Part shown: piece by piece, positions 24,010 through 36,470 of the stretch
Position numbering within the stretch: the stretch's first letter is position 1
Layout: every line of letters starts with the position of its first letter
Origin: Dipteris shenzhenensis
Taxonomy: Eukaryota; Polypodiophyta; Polypodiopsida; Gleicheniales
Direction: 5' to 3' (one strand)
DNA length: 64,000 nt
Assembly (NCBI GenBank): GCA_047967505.1
Contig: CM106539.1
Program-made: the position numbers and the translations under genes
The notes under the pieces: generated by a model
What the model was told of the DNA's origin: nothing
The model's database searches: none
The model's input: only the letters and a program-made list of their open reading frames with translations

Positions 24010-27000
24010 TGACACATAGATCATACTGATCTCCCCTGCATGCAACTTCTCTTTGACGTAATTTTAATGAACCTCAATGTGCTTCGTGCGAGCATGAAAC
24101 ACAGGATTCTTTGCCACTGCTATAGCACTCTGACTATTAGTGAGAATTGGAGAAAGACACTCCAATAAGAGACAAAGATTAGCGAACAAACGTCGCAGCC
24201 AAACACATTCAACTATCGCTGTGAAAGCTGCCCTGTACTCAGCTTCACATGAGGAAGTAGCCACTGTAGATTGCTTCTTGCTCAACCAAGAAATGCAAGC
24301 TCAGCCCAAAAAGAAACAATTACCACTAGTGGACTACCTGGTATCATAGTCTCCAGCCCAATCTGAATCACTGTAAGCATGCATCTGCAAGTCACCCCCC
24401 CTGAAAAACATCAAGCCATAAGACTTTGTGCCTTGCAAATAACGAAAGATGCATTTTATAGCCTACCAATGTGTTGTCTTTGGGTTGTGCATATATCTTC
24501 TCACCTAAGATACTGCATACTGAATATCAGGCTGTGTATTGCACAAGTATATGAGGCATCCAATAGCCTGGCTATAAAGTGTGACATCCACTGATTTACA
24601 TGCATCATACATAGTAGGCTTCAACCCTGGCTCCATGGGAGTGGCTATAGGCTTATAATCATGCATGTTGAACCTATCCAAGAGCTTCTGCACATACATG
24701 GATTGAGACATAATGATGCCATGCTTGTCTTGTGTAAACTGGATCCCCAAATAAAAATTTAACATGCCCAAATCTGTCATGTCAAATTTAGCTTTCAACT
24801 CAGCTTCCAATTATATCATCATTTGACCCTATGAGCAACATGTCATCTACATAAAGAATGATGACCAAAATATCCCCCGCATCCTTCTTGATGTAGAGGG
24901 TGCTTTCTGTGGGACTATTGTGTAATCCCTTACTTGCCAGGAATGCATCTATCTTAGCATCCCATGCATGTGGGGACTGTTTCAACCCATATAAAGCTTT
25001 GTTAAGCTTGCAAACTTGAAGTGCATTGCCAGAAAGTTCAAATCTAGGAGGTTGTTTGACAAAAACCTCTTCCTACAAGTCCCCATTAAGGAAAGTTGTT
25101 TTTATGTTCAACTGATGGACATTCCAAACAAAATTTGCAGCCATGGCAATAACTGACCGTATGGTGGTCATTCGGGATGTAGGAGCAAAAGTCTTCTCAT
25201 AATCTATGCCCTTCTTCTGTGCATAGCCTTTGGCAACCATCCTTTCCTTGTACCTATCAATAGACCCATCTGGCTTCCTTTTCACCTTGAAAACCCACTT
25301 GGTACCAATGGCATGTTTACTTGGTGGCAAATCCACAACATCCCAATTCTGATTTTTCGCAACATTCATTATGCATGGCATGCATCCAATGCACATTACC
25401 CTTTGCTTCTTCAAAAGAGTCAGGCTCTTCTTCATCAAGAAGAGTCCTTTCATAAGCTATCTCATTTGAAAGAGCCCCCCCTGCGTGCCATACTGCACTA
25501 CGAGTCCTGCCAGGCAATGAGGCCTTAAGCCTACTCTCCCTGAGAGTATGGAGCAACCAGTTTGGGACTGTTTTGGCTACATGTATCTCTTGAATCTCTT
25601 GCCTAACAACTTCATCCACACCGTGTGGAGGTAAAAATCAACCTATGGCTGAATTGGGACATGTAGATCAGGAGGAGGTTGCTATAAATTTTGATTTTCA
25701 GCATGAACCTCAGCTGGGGAACCAAATGCTATAGGAAGCATCCCCTCAAAAACATCATTTGAAGAAGCTAGAATATTAAATTCAGCATGTGTATGTGCTG
25801 AATTTTCAAAAAATATAACATCTCTACTAACAAAAATTTTGCATGAAGCAGGATTGTAGAGACGATAGCCTTTGCTTTGTGCACTATACCCAACAAAAAT
25901 GCATTTAAGTGCCTTATCTAACAACTTGTATCGAGACTCAATAGGCACATGGGCATATGCAACATAACCAAAAACTTTGAAGTGATCCACTGAAGGGTTT
26001 CTCCCATGCCATGCTTCATAGGGAGTGATTGTCTTCAAAGCCTTTGTGGGAGTTTGATTCTAAACATAGTTGGCACACATGAGGCCTTCAAGCCAAAACC
26101 TGTGAGGCAACTTTTTATTGGTAAGCATGCATCTATCCATCTCCATAAGAGTGCGATTCTTGCACTCAGCTTTGCCATTTTGTTGAGGTGTAAGCCTCAC
26201 TGTAAGCTAATGCATGATGCCTTTCTCCTTCAAAAATGCCTCAAACTCATGAGACATATACTCCCCCCCCATCTGTGCGAAGTGTCTGCACCTTGAGTCT
26301 TGTCTCATTCTCAATCACAGCCACAAAGTGTTTGAAATGCATAAACCCTTCTGATTTTGCCTTAAGACCATAGACCCAAGTGTAGTTAGTGAAGTCATAA
26401 ATGAATATAACATAATAAAATAACCCTCAAAAGTAGGTGTCCTCATGGGACCGCAGACATCATTATGAATAAGCTGTAATTTGTGTGTAGCTTTCACTGC
26501 ACCATCCTTCTTGAAAGGAAATCTATGCATCTTGCCAAGGATGCAACCCTCACATGCATGAGGAGGACGTGACTCTAAAGGAGGCAATGCATTAACCATA
26601 TCATGCTTTTGAAGTGTCATTAAGTTGCCATAGCTCATGTAACCATACCTGGCATGCCATAACTCCGCATTCTAGATCGCAGCAGTGGGAGTGCTCATCA
26701 TTGATAATGCAAGATTGGATCTTTTCTCATATATATCAAGCTAAAAAAGTCCCTGATACAAAGTGCCAGACAACATCAAAGCATAGTCATTCTCTTTGTC
26801 TCTAACTGCACACTTAGCATCATTGAATACAACCTGAAATCCTCCTCTATTAAGAGAGGACACTGAAAGCAAATTCTTCTTTATACTTGGCACATAGAGA
26901 ACATCTGAAATTCTGAAATATGTGCCATCAATGGATGTAAGAATAATGTCCCCCACTCCACACATTGAATAAGAAGAATTATTTGCACAAGTCACCTTCT

Positions 27001-28460
27001 TTTTAGTAGGTGGAGGGTGCAGAGATGCAAAAAGGCTCTTCTTAGAAGTGATGTGCTTTGAAGCACCACTATCAAAATACCAAGTATTCAGTGTCTCATT
27101 GACACTGAGAGAGCATGCATTCTTTGAAGGATCATAACTACAAGTCAAGAAAGCATAAGGGTCATCATCACTAGTGGCTATAGCATCTAAACTACCCACT
27201 GAAAAATCTAAAGTGCAAGACGGAAAGGCATAGTGCTCTTCCACAAAGTTGGCTGTAACATCTCCCCCATCATGTGAATGAGGAGCTGATGCATCTGACA
27301 CAACCATACCTGAATCCCTTTTCTTTTCTTTAGCTATGCGCTTCTTGCATTCACCAATATAATGACCTGGCTTCTTGCAGTAGTGACAAATGCCCTTCTT
27401 TTTATGCTTATCTGCATCACCCTTAGCCTTATAAGAGGGCTATCCTAAATCAGCTTTATGCTAATGTGCAGGCTAATTGGCATGTTGCTTTTAATGCACG
27501 AAAAGAGAGAGGATTCCTGCCCCCCCTCTATGACAAATTCAACGAGGTGTGGAAACCAAGATAGGAAGAGAATTCAGAGTGGCGGTAATCATCTCTGAAT
27601 CCAGAATGACTTCATCAATATTCAACAATTGCTCCCTCAAATCTTGAAGCTTTGTGAGGCGAGTATTCAGTGTCTCATTGACACTGAGAGAGCATGCATC
27701 CTTTGAAGGATCATAACTACAAGTCAAGAAAGCATAAGGGTCATCATCACTAGTGGCTATAGCATCTAAACTACCCACTGAAAAATCTAAAGTGCAAGAC
27801 AGAAAGGCATAGTGCTCTTCCACAAAGTTGGCTATAACATCTCCCCCATCATGTGAATGAGGAGCTGATGCATCTGACACAACCATACTTGAATCCCTTT
27901 TCTTTTCTTTAGCTATGCGCTTCTTGCATTCACCAATATAATGACCTGGCTTCTTGCAGTAGTGACAAATGCCCTTCTTTTTATGCTTATCTGCATCACC
28001 CTTAGCCTTATAAGAGGGCTATCCTAAATCAGCTTTATGCTAATGTGCAGGCTGATTGGCATGTTGCTTTTAATGCATGAAAAGAGAGAGGATTTCTGCC
28101 CCCCCTTTATGACAAATTCAACGAGGTGTGGAAACCAAGATAGGAAGAGAATTCAGAGTGGCGGTAATCATCTCTGAATTCATCAATATTCAGCAATTGC
28201 TCCCTCAAATCTTGAAGCTTTGTGAGGTAAGTGTTCATGGAATCTCCCTCATCCATATGCATATGAGAAAGCTCTCGCTTCAGAAAGGAAACTCTGGCAT
28301 CATTTCAAACATACTCTCAAATAGCTCCCAAGCTACTTTTGATGTCTTACATGACCGAATGTGAGGAATAATGAACCTCTTGACAGAGAGAGAAATCACT
28401 AATAGAGCCTGTGCATCCCTAGAATCCCATCTTTTATGTTTTGTTGTGGGTTTATGCTAC
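24010..28460 (-). pseudogene. Ty1/Copia retrotransposon gag-pol, 5' truncated
   Basis: From high to low coordinate on the minus strand: part of gag; a CCHC knuckle (CHYCKKPGHYIGEC); the protease site in WYFDSGASKHITSKK (about 27080); a GAG-pre-integrase region with CEGCILGKMHRFPF; integrase (VCGPMRTPTFEGY, LTPQQNGKAECKNRTLMEM); RT (ALYGLKQSPHAWDAKID, ILYVDDMLLIGSND); RNase H (SDSDWAGDYDT, SSCEAEYRAAF, KHIEVH). This is the standard Copia order for a polyprotein that packages, reverse transcribes and integrates the element. It is inactive, with many in-frame stops and a frameshift near 24815. Nearly all the stops are TAG/TAA at positions where Gln is expected, for example LRY...THW*AIK and GIMH*LTV. 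No 5' LTR or primer-binding site was found beyond 28460. Confidence 0.93.
27084..28226. repeat. Tandem duplication within Copia gag-protease region (about 0.57 kb x 2)
   Basis: 27084-27656 and 27663-28226 are near-identical direct copies containing the gag end, CCHC knuckle and the segment leading to the protease. The offset is about 579 bp. The second copy lacks about a dozen bases present in the first near 27600. At one codon the first copy has TAG where the second has CAG, which shows directly that a Gln codon became a stop. Confidence 0.9.
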
Positions 28461-30400
28461 ATGGCAGTGGATAAGTATTGACTCCCATTTCTCACTCATC
28501 GGTTGGGATTTTGGAGTTCCAGTAGAAGACTAACATCACTTCGACCAACTGAGCGTGAGTGAGACTCCAACAGCACTTCGAACAACTGAGCGTGAACTAG
28601 TAGAAAACTAACAAAGCACAACAGCAACCTTCTTTCGAGTTGCAACAGACGGGTTTTTAACAGATGCCTTCACCATGGCCTTGGCAGCATCGTTCTTCAA
28701 GTAGACCGAGTGCTTCGGTGGGTTCTTAGTGATTTTTGCAATGGTTCCTCGATAGCTCGATCCCCAGTGCATGCAGCATATGACCTTGGAGTTCCTATAG
28801 TATTCATGATGTCCATGAATGGGGGTGAGCACTCAGCATGTTTTGGCAAGGGCACAGGGGCAGGAACAGATGGAGGCAAAGAGAGCAAGATGTGGGCATA
28901 GGTCCGCACACGCCAAGAGAAAACATCCTGCAACTGAGATGAGGGGACGAACTCGATGTTGAGGTCAGTGTCGTCCATAGAAGAGTTTAGATCCAAAGCT
29001 TCAAACCGAGACATGACAGGCAGACGAAGAGGAACAATGAATGCAGACGGAGGAAATCTTGCAGAATCACAACCACCAATGTCAAAACGTAGCAGTTGTA
29101 GGCCCATGATATAGAAGGATTCCCTCACACCACGACAAAATTGTGTGAAAGGGCATTTAATACAATCCACATCTTTGAGAGGCGCAGGGCTGTGGATGAA
29201 AGTCATGGAGAAGGAGAGGTCGACGATCGATGGCACGAAGACAGCGAGGAGACAACAGAGCAGACGGTCGAGGACAAGAGCCATGGAGAGTGAAGCAGGC
29301 AGGGCCATGAGGGAGGGGTGCTAGAAGATTGGCGAGGTGAGAAGAGGGAGGGTGGGGACGAGAGAGAGAGGGGCGAGGAAGAGGGAGGGAAGGGATGGGC
29401 AAGAGAGAGGGGCAAGACGAGAAGAGGGAGGGAGGGGACTGGGGAGAGAGAGGGGTGAGGCAGAGGGACGCAGAGAGGGGTAAGGCAGAGCATGAAGTTC
29501 TGCTGAGAGAGAGGCACGCAGAGCATTGCAGAGAGGGGTGAGGCAAAGAAGGAGGGAGGAAGGAGACATTGGAGGGGATGGAGTGGGTAGGTGGAGTCAG
29601 CCACCTACTACTACCACATGGGTGACAAGTGGACAACATAGACTAGCCACAACCAGTGGCAGGGCGGCGGTGACTGGCTATTGCTAGTCAAAACCAATGG
29701 ATGAATGGGTGCCCGAATCCACACCACCGAATCTTGGGCTGCGAAATGTTGCACCGATGGTGCACCAGTGCCCTCTCTTCAATTTCACGCATGCACGAAA
29801 TAGATGTGCATCCAGGGCACCTCCACCCACTGCATGTGCACTGGCTCTTAGGTGACCATCGATAAAGCAAAAGTGCCAAAGACACACAGAGAGCCATGAC
29901 CTATTACGCAACGTACCTATGGCATACTTTCTCATAGATTAGATTGCAGCAAGTACAAATAGTACAACCATCGAGGTCAACAAGCTGCAGTCGAGGCAAA
30001 AGCAACCTATTAAGCTAGAAGGTCGAGGTTAGCCACTGACAAATGAGGCACCAGCAGCGACAATCGAGGGCAACAACCAACACATGAGGCAGTAGCAATA
30101 GTTGAGCCAAATGGGGCGTGCAAGACTATAGAGCCAAGGAGTAGGGAGCAGGAGCGACGAGTACGTAGTCGATAGACTGTGAGTGACAGGTAGTCTGTAG
30201 AGGTAGTCAGTGAGTAGACTGTGCGCAATGAGCGAGAGCTAGGTAGGCAGTCCGTAGAGGCAGTGCTAGGCTTAGCTTAGGGGAGCGTATATAGGCTAGG
30301 GAGTTTTAAGTCGGGGAAGGGGGTTGGGCCAGAGAGTCAGGGACAGGGGATTTGAGTTATTGCGTAGGTTAGGGAGTAGTTAGTTTTAGTTTAGTTAGTT
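28461..30400. other. Intergenic DNA with purine-rich block and one uncertain ORF
   Basis: A minus-strand ORF at 28697-29308 (203 codons) starts with a hydrophobic stretch and has no recognised domain; it could be a piece of a transposon or host gene, or chance. 29290-29580 is GAGAGGGG-rich, giving Pro/Ser/Leu artefact ORFs on the minus strand. 28520-28620 repeats a short phrase containing ACTTCGAMCAACTGAGCGTGA. No other gene is seen. Confidence 0.4.
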
Positions 30401-30960
30401 TAGTTTTTAGAGGATTTGAATTTAAAAAAAGGGAGGGGGAAATATATAGTGTAAAAAAATAATAATAATTAGGGGGAAATACTATATAGCATTATATTAA
30501 AGAAGACAAGAAATAATTAGGGAAAATTAAGGAAAAATAAAGTGGGGATTAAAGAAAAAGGTAATAGGAGAAATTATGAAAAAATAAGAAAAGAAATTAG
30601 AGATGATAGAAAATTGTAACAAGATAGTTCAAAAAAAGGGGGGTCCAATTCGTAAGGAAAGTTTAAAAGTAAGAGAAGAGAAAATATCATAGGAAAAAGT
30701 AAGGATTTTTTTTTAAATCTAAGGAAAAATCAAGGAGAATAAAGAACCTAAAAAAAGGGGGGGGGGGAAATTAGGGAAGTAAGGAAATATGAAGACGAGC
30801 GGGGAGGGGGGGGGGCAGGGGAAGGGGGGGGTAAAATAGAGAATAAAGTAGGAAGGGGTAGAATGTGTGTGTTGGGGGGGGGGGGGTTACCAAAAATTAC
30901 TCAATGAGTTCAAGATAAGAGTGTGTGTGTGTTGGGGGGGGGGGGGGGAAGTGGGGGTAA
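30401..30960. repeat. Purine-rich low-complexity DNA with long G runs
   Basis: A- and G-rich plus strand with several runs of 9 or more G (about 30759-30768, 30806-30815, 30876-30888, 30934-30948). Such tracts can form G-quadruplexes. No gene. Confidence 0.85.
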
Positions 30961-31004
30961 TGTAAGTGTCAATAACAACATGAATGCATGTAAGAGTCTA
31001 AAAA

Positions 31005-31031
31005 ATGTGTGTGTGTGTGTGTGTGTGTGTT

Positions 31032-31062
<31 letters not shown>

Positions 31063-31078
31063 TGTGTGTGTGTGTGTT

Positions 31079-31129
<51 letters not shown>
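31005..31129. repeat. Compound (GT)n-(GA)n microsatellite
   Basis: Two successive blocks of (GT)n followed by (GA)n, the second GA block being the longer. Long Ser/Leu/Thr/His ORFs here are artefacts. Confidence 0.95.
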
Positions 31130-31130
<1 letters not shown>

Positions 31131-31227
31131 CAAAGAAGCTTTGATAGAGACAAATAGATGTACGGACAGATAGGTAAATACATAGGCAAATAGGCGTGCC
31201 CACACACACACACACAAACACAGGGTA

Positions 31228-31316
31228 TAAATATCTTCTTCTACCAAAGGGCATTCCATTAGTTTTAATTCTCAGATTTAGAAATGAGCCTTTGCTCTTC
31301 AATAGACTAATAAGAA
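31228..31316 (+). repeat. Left arm of an inverted repeat
   Basis: About 89 bp beginning TAAATATCTTCTTCTACCAA matches the reverse complement of 33145-33232 at most positions. A microsatellite abuts the outer side of each arm. It may be one of two inverted copies of a dispersed repeat or a long-spaced terminal inverted repeat. Confidence 0.85.
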
Positions 31317-32936
31317 TTTAATGAGTAAGATTTTAAATCATCTTTTAACCCTAATAGAAATCCAATCATCATGAGGGTAAATGGATCCATGATGGCATCC
31401 AAAGGAACCTCAACCTTAGTATAGAATTGCCCACAATGTCAATATAAAGTGAAACTACATGTCGGGCCATACGTTGATTTTAAAGTATCTAAATAGTTTC
31501 CAATAGTAGAATCAATCACTCCCATGCCATCTCTAAATGTGAGACATTTAAGGCAAGAAGCTAATTTTGTAAAAAACTTCCCAAGTCTAAGTTGGCCAAA
31601 ATAAGAGAAAGTATTTGAATATTTTCTAGACGTTAAAAAGTTTTTTTTCAATGGAAAAACATTGAAAAGAGGGTTTTCAAAATAAACATGCACCTAGAAA
31701 GCATTCATTTCAATTAAGAATTTCAATAAAAACTCTTAGATGAGGACTCTGCTTTGAATGTTTTAAAGGAGCTTCACTTGTTATTTCCTCACTTGGAGAT
31801 CATCATGGGGATTTTCATTTGGCATGTCTTCATTGTATCGAAAGGTAGCCACGGGCAAGAGCTGGTTTACACATATATATACATGTATATACATACACAC
31901 ATATATATATGTATATAGATAGATAGATATTTAGGTTATTCCTTTTTACCTTGTATTATCTAGATTAATCTACATTTAGTTTAGATCTTTTTCGGTGGTG
32001 TGCACAACTAATTGAATTCTCCCTAGTCCCCCTAAGTTTTGAATTTTAGGCCAACCACAAAGCCCCTACTTGTCTCAAAGTAGTCTATGTTTAATTGTTG
32101 CTCAATTTCTTTATTTGATTTAATTATTTTATTTAAATTAAAGCTCAGACTTTCTTCAAATATATCGATTTGCCAATAACATGTGGAATATCCCCCATTG
32201 GCAAAAAACACGTTTTAATTATTGAGACGATTTCCTCCTTTATTGGCACTTACTCCTATGTTTTAATTAATGAGTGGATTAAAATTGTCTAATTAATCAT
32301 TTCCCCTATGAATTCTTTGTTAGTTTTCCTATGTGCAATTTATTTTTTGGTTCAATTATTTATTTATTTTTTCAAATGGTTTTGACCTTTCATTGCCACT
32401 CATGGGTATGGATTACCCCCCATCTTCATCTTCATCTTTATCTTCATTCAATAAAAGTAAAGAGACATTTCGCTTTTCCAAAAGGAGTGGACCACCCCCC
32501 TTGTCTTTTTTCAATAAAGAGGTGGACCATCCCTTGTTTCCCTTTAAAATGAATATTTGTTCCCTTATCATCCCACACACTTTGGGGTTAGGGTAAGGAT
32601 GCCTTTGAAACAGTGATTGTACATATAACATAGTATTTGCAAAAACTTGATATTTGTGAATCTACACGGGTGTCTTTGTTCCTAGGTAAAGCAATAACAT
32701 GCCAAGAAATATAGGCATTACCTATCTACCCAATTGAAACTATGATGTTCTAACACCTAGTTTTTCTTGGATGGTGGCAAGTAAGTGGACCGTGACCTTG
32801 GAGCCTGGACTACCTAATGGATTCGACACTTTTTTACCAATTGTATACATATTTTATGTACAACCATAAGATGAGAAATGTATTATCCACCCTTATTTGA
32901 GCATCATGTGCCGGGTTGTTAAAAGGTTTTATTTTT
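31317..32936. other. AT-rich DNA between inverted repeat arms
   Basis: No gene is seen. It contains a TATA/CATA-rich stretch at about 31870-31930 and otherwise unremarkable AT-rich sequence. If the arms are true element ends, this is the body of a non-coding element. Confidence 0.5.
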
Positions 32937-33137
32937 TACACACACACACACACGATGCACATACGGGCAGGTGCACGCACATGCACACGCACACGCACAA
33001 GCACATGTAGATGAACGTGCACACACATACACATGCACGTGCACACATGCATGCAAACACATACATGCACACATGCATGCACAAGCACACGTTCATGCAC
33101 ATGCACATGCACATGCACACACATGCATGTGTGTGTA
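32937..33137. repeat. (CA)n / (CATGCA)n compound microsatellite
   Basis: CA repeats interspersed with GCACATG and CATGCA units. Cys/Val/His-rich ORFs on both strands are artefacts. Confidence 0.95.
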
Positions 33138-33144
33138 GACAAAT

Positions 33145-33232
33145 TTCTTAGTAATCTATTGAAGAGCAAAGATTCATTTCTACATAAAGGATTTGAACTA
33201 ATGGAATGCCCTTTGGTAGAAGAAGATATTTA
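33145..33232 (-). repeat. Right arm of an inverted repeat
   Basis: Reverse complement of 31228-31316 with scattered differences. Both arms read ...MECPLVEEDI in one frame, but there is no further protein. Confidence 0.85.
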
Positions 33233-33235
33233 AAC

Positions 33236-33497
33236 CCTCTCTCTCTCTCTCTCTACATACGTACATGCATGCATACATATATACATACATAGACAGATAG
33301 ATAGATAGATAGATAGATAGACAGATAGATAGATAGATATACAGATAGATAGACAGGCAGACAGACAGACAGACAGACAGGCAAACAAGTAGATAGATAG
33401 ACAGGCAGGCAGACAGGAAGATAGATAGATAGACATACAGGCATACAGACACAGATACAGACACACACACACACACACAAGGAGAGGGAGAGGGGGG

Positions 33498-33525
<28 letters not shown>
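33236..33525. repeat. (TC)n-(GATA/GACA)n-(CA)n-(GA)n microsatellite belt
   Basis: About 290 bp of tetranucleotide GATA and GACA blocks flanked by dinucleotide runs. Tyr/Leu/Ser/Ile ORFs are artefacts. Confidence 0.96.
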
Positions 33526-33529
<4 letters not shown>

Positions 33530-36470
33530 GGGGGGGGTAATCAAAGTAGCCTTCCATGAGAGGAAATATGGAATCTTGTAGAGAAAAATTGTGACAAACT
33601 TAGCAGTTCAAAAGAGCATGAGTGAATATTAGAATGACATCTTGTGGGCCTTAAAGATACCCATAATGTAAGAGTGAGTGAGCCTCAATATTTGTGAAGA
33701 GGAAAAAATAACGTATTTCTTGACTAAAGGTGGTCAAGAATAAGAGTCTCAAGTAATGGAGTAGATTCCTTAAACTAACCCTTATTGGATTGTCAACTAT
33801 ATTTATGACATAACATTCAATCGGACTAAAAATATATATTGTATTTTCATAGCTAATATTGGTACTATTATGAAAACATCATATTGGAAGGACATTTTGG
33901 GCTAACATATGTTATGAATAATGTGATCTAATTGGCCTTTAAGTATTCACCAAAGAATTTTATTACCATAAAAAATAAGGCTATCTAAAAGAGTTTTGTT
34001 GTCCCTCTAGGTCTTCTACAATTCTTCTTCAACATGAGAAAAGACTTGGTTCTCCACACATTGGCATGATGCTTTATTTATTTCTAATTTTTTTTGAGTT
34101 ATTTAGCTTTTAGATGTGTTATTGGATTGATATAGGGCTATAAACATTTATCATTTTTATAGAGGTTCTCATTATGGTTTTGGGGGGAATATCCCTTGAT
34201 ACATATGATAGCTTAAGGTTCTCATTCTTATATAGGTTCTCATTATGGTTTTTTGGGGAATCTCCCTTGATAAATGATAGCCTAAGGTGGTTTACCCGCT
34301 TCCCCTATTTTTGCATGACTTGTCTCCTTGAGGTTCTAATTTGGGGACGAAAGCCAAGCGTAACTTCATAAGATGTTTGTATTTAAAAATATTATTTTAC
34401 TCAATGTTGAAATAGATGCAACCTTTTTGTAAGCCTTGTGATGCGATTTGATGTATAACTTGAGATTTGGTGAGGCCAAAATTCATGAATTTACAAGGTT
34501 TGGATCATTTGAATGACCCACAAGCTTTTTTTAATGCTAAGGTCATTGAAAATTTTTCCCTATGCCAAATGACTTCTCAATTTGCTAGAATTTTTCTAAG
34601 AATTAAACATTGGTTTTCATGATAACAAATTGTGTAAGAATAACCCTATAGATTTTGCTTTTTCAATGGATATGCAACTTTTCCTTTTACTGCATTCCAT
34701 TTTCCTTGGTATTTTTCTAGATCCTTGGGACTTATAAAGTTCTAATTGCTTATAACATCAACATACATCCCATCTATCTGAATGAAGTGGTAGTTGAGAT
34801 AGAGTCCATGTGGTAGGTGGTGTAGCATATGAATAATCTTACAAATCATGTTTCCTACTAACATGGTTGTCCAAATGGATTAATGTCATCTCCAATGTAG
34901 GAAAGGACCTTGATGAAGAGTTAGGTTTGACTGAACCTATCGATTAGCTAGTCCTTGTCATCCTTTAACATCAAGTTTTTATGAGTTTGACATGTGAATC
35001 AAATGGATCGAATTCCTCATGTTGACATGACTCAACAAGGGTAGACAATGTTAATCATTTACAAATGAGAAAGTCAACATGGAACAAAATGGATACGTGA
35101 TTTCAATCTCAAGCAATTAAAACAAATAAATGGAAATGCTAAAAGATAAGAGTATGACCAATTCTTGATGCAAATTCCATTGTATTAATAACAATCTATA
35201 GAGGATTATATCTTGACAGGAGTATTAAAAGGGATTAAATAACTTTTGAGTATCTCTCCACCAATATAGGCATATTTCTTATCAATTATTGCACAAAGCT
35301 CCTTTGTAAACTTATCCATATATCGTCTTTGCTTGTCCAAATACTATCCTATATATATCTCACTAGCCAAATGCCATAAAAAAGTTTTAATGATATCATA
35401 TCATATTTGAGCATATGAATAATTTATTGAGCTAAAAAATGGAGGAGTCCAATGAATCAATGTGGAATCAAGTGACCCATTTGCCAATTTATGAGTCATC
35501 TAGAGGAATCTGTAGGTGAGGGATGAATCATGAGAAAGGTGCCGCACCAAATGAAAGACACCTAAAGGAATTGTTTCACAAATTTTGGTGAAATTCTATC
35601 CCAACTATTGAGAGAATCTACCATAGTGATGCAAGAGAAACATCAGAGGAAATATGCCTAGCATGGAGTGCATGCCGAGCATCAAGGGTGAAAAGTATAC
35701 AAGCAAGATTCCATTTTAGAGGGATTATTGTTGTTATTGTTTCAAGTTCCAGAATTGAGCTGTGTAAGTAGTTATTTACATTTTTAGTTATGTGAGTTGG
35801 TACATAGTAGAAGATGAGTTGAGAGTGTGTCTGTAAAGGATATGGGTGTGTAGAGTTCATCTTATGCCATTTGCAGTATTGATGTATTACCTTCCATAGA
35901 GCTATTGCAAATCCAGAAATACTCATACTGATTTTGCAAAGGTTAAAGAAGGAAGGTCAATGAAAGAAGGACTGTAGACAATGAAAAAGTAGCTAAATAT
36001 GATGCAAAGGGCTTGTGACCAAGATGATGGCACAAAAAATAACTTGGTGTCAAAATATATTGAGGCAAATGTGACCACAAGGTCACAGGAAACACAAAAG
36101 GACCGGATGAATCAATAGAATTCAAAAGAGATAGAGAATTGCTAGAAGGAAGAGAAGAAAATGGAAATTGCGATCACCATGGCATTGGTGCACAAAGAGC
36201 TTATGGTGTTAGTTGACATACAAATCAAAACGTAGTCATTCAGTGAATTAAAATATAGAGAAAGCAAAATGCAGTCAGGTGTAGCTTCAAAGAAAGAGAA
36301 GAGACCCCAATGGATCAAAGTAAGATGAATGCAATGTGGGAGAAAATGTGCAAATTGAATATAATGATTTCAATAGGCCATCTATTGGAAATCGCTCCCA
36401 ATTGCACAAAGTTATTTCAAGCTCACCCAACAAGAAAGCAACCATTGGTATAGACTTTGATGATTAGAGT
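33526..36470. other. AT-rich intergenic DNA
   Basis: No gene is recognised. 34164-34305 holds a 71-bp imperfect tandem duplication (GGTTCTCATTATGGTTTT...). Weak gag-like sequence may begin near 36300, just before the Ty3 remnant. Confidence 0.5.
34164..34305. repeat. 71-bp imperfect tandem duplication
   Basis: Copies start at 34164 and 34235 with GGTTCTCATTATGG and share the CCCTTGATA...GATAGCYTAAGG end. Confidence 0.8.

Noticed and set aside
28697-29308. 203-codon minus-strand ORF with hydrophobic N terminus
   Set aside because: No domain, its end runs next to low-complexity DNA and no splice or homology support is visible; mentioned only in the intergenic entry.
30910-33557. ORFs across GT, GA, CA and GATA repeats
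   Set aside because: Microsatellite artefacts. The repeats also have no CRISPR-like spacer structure.
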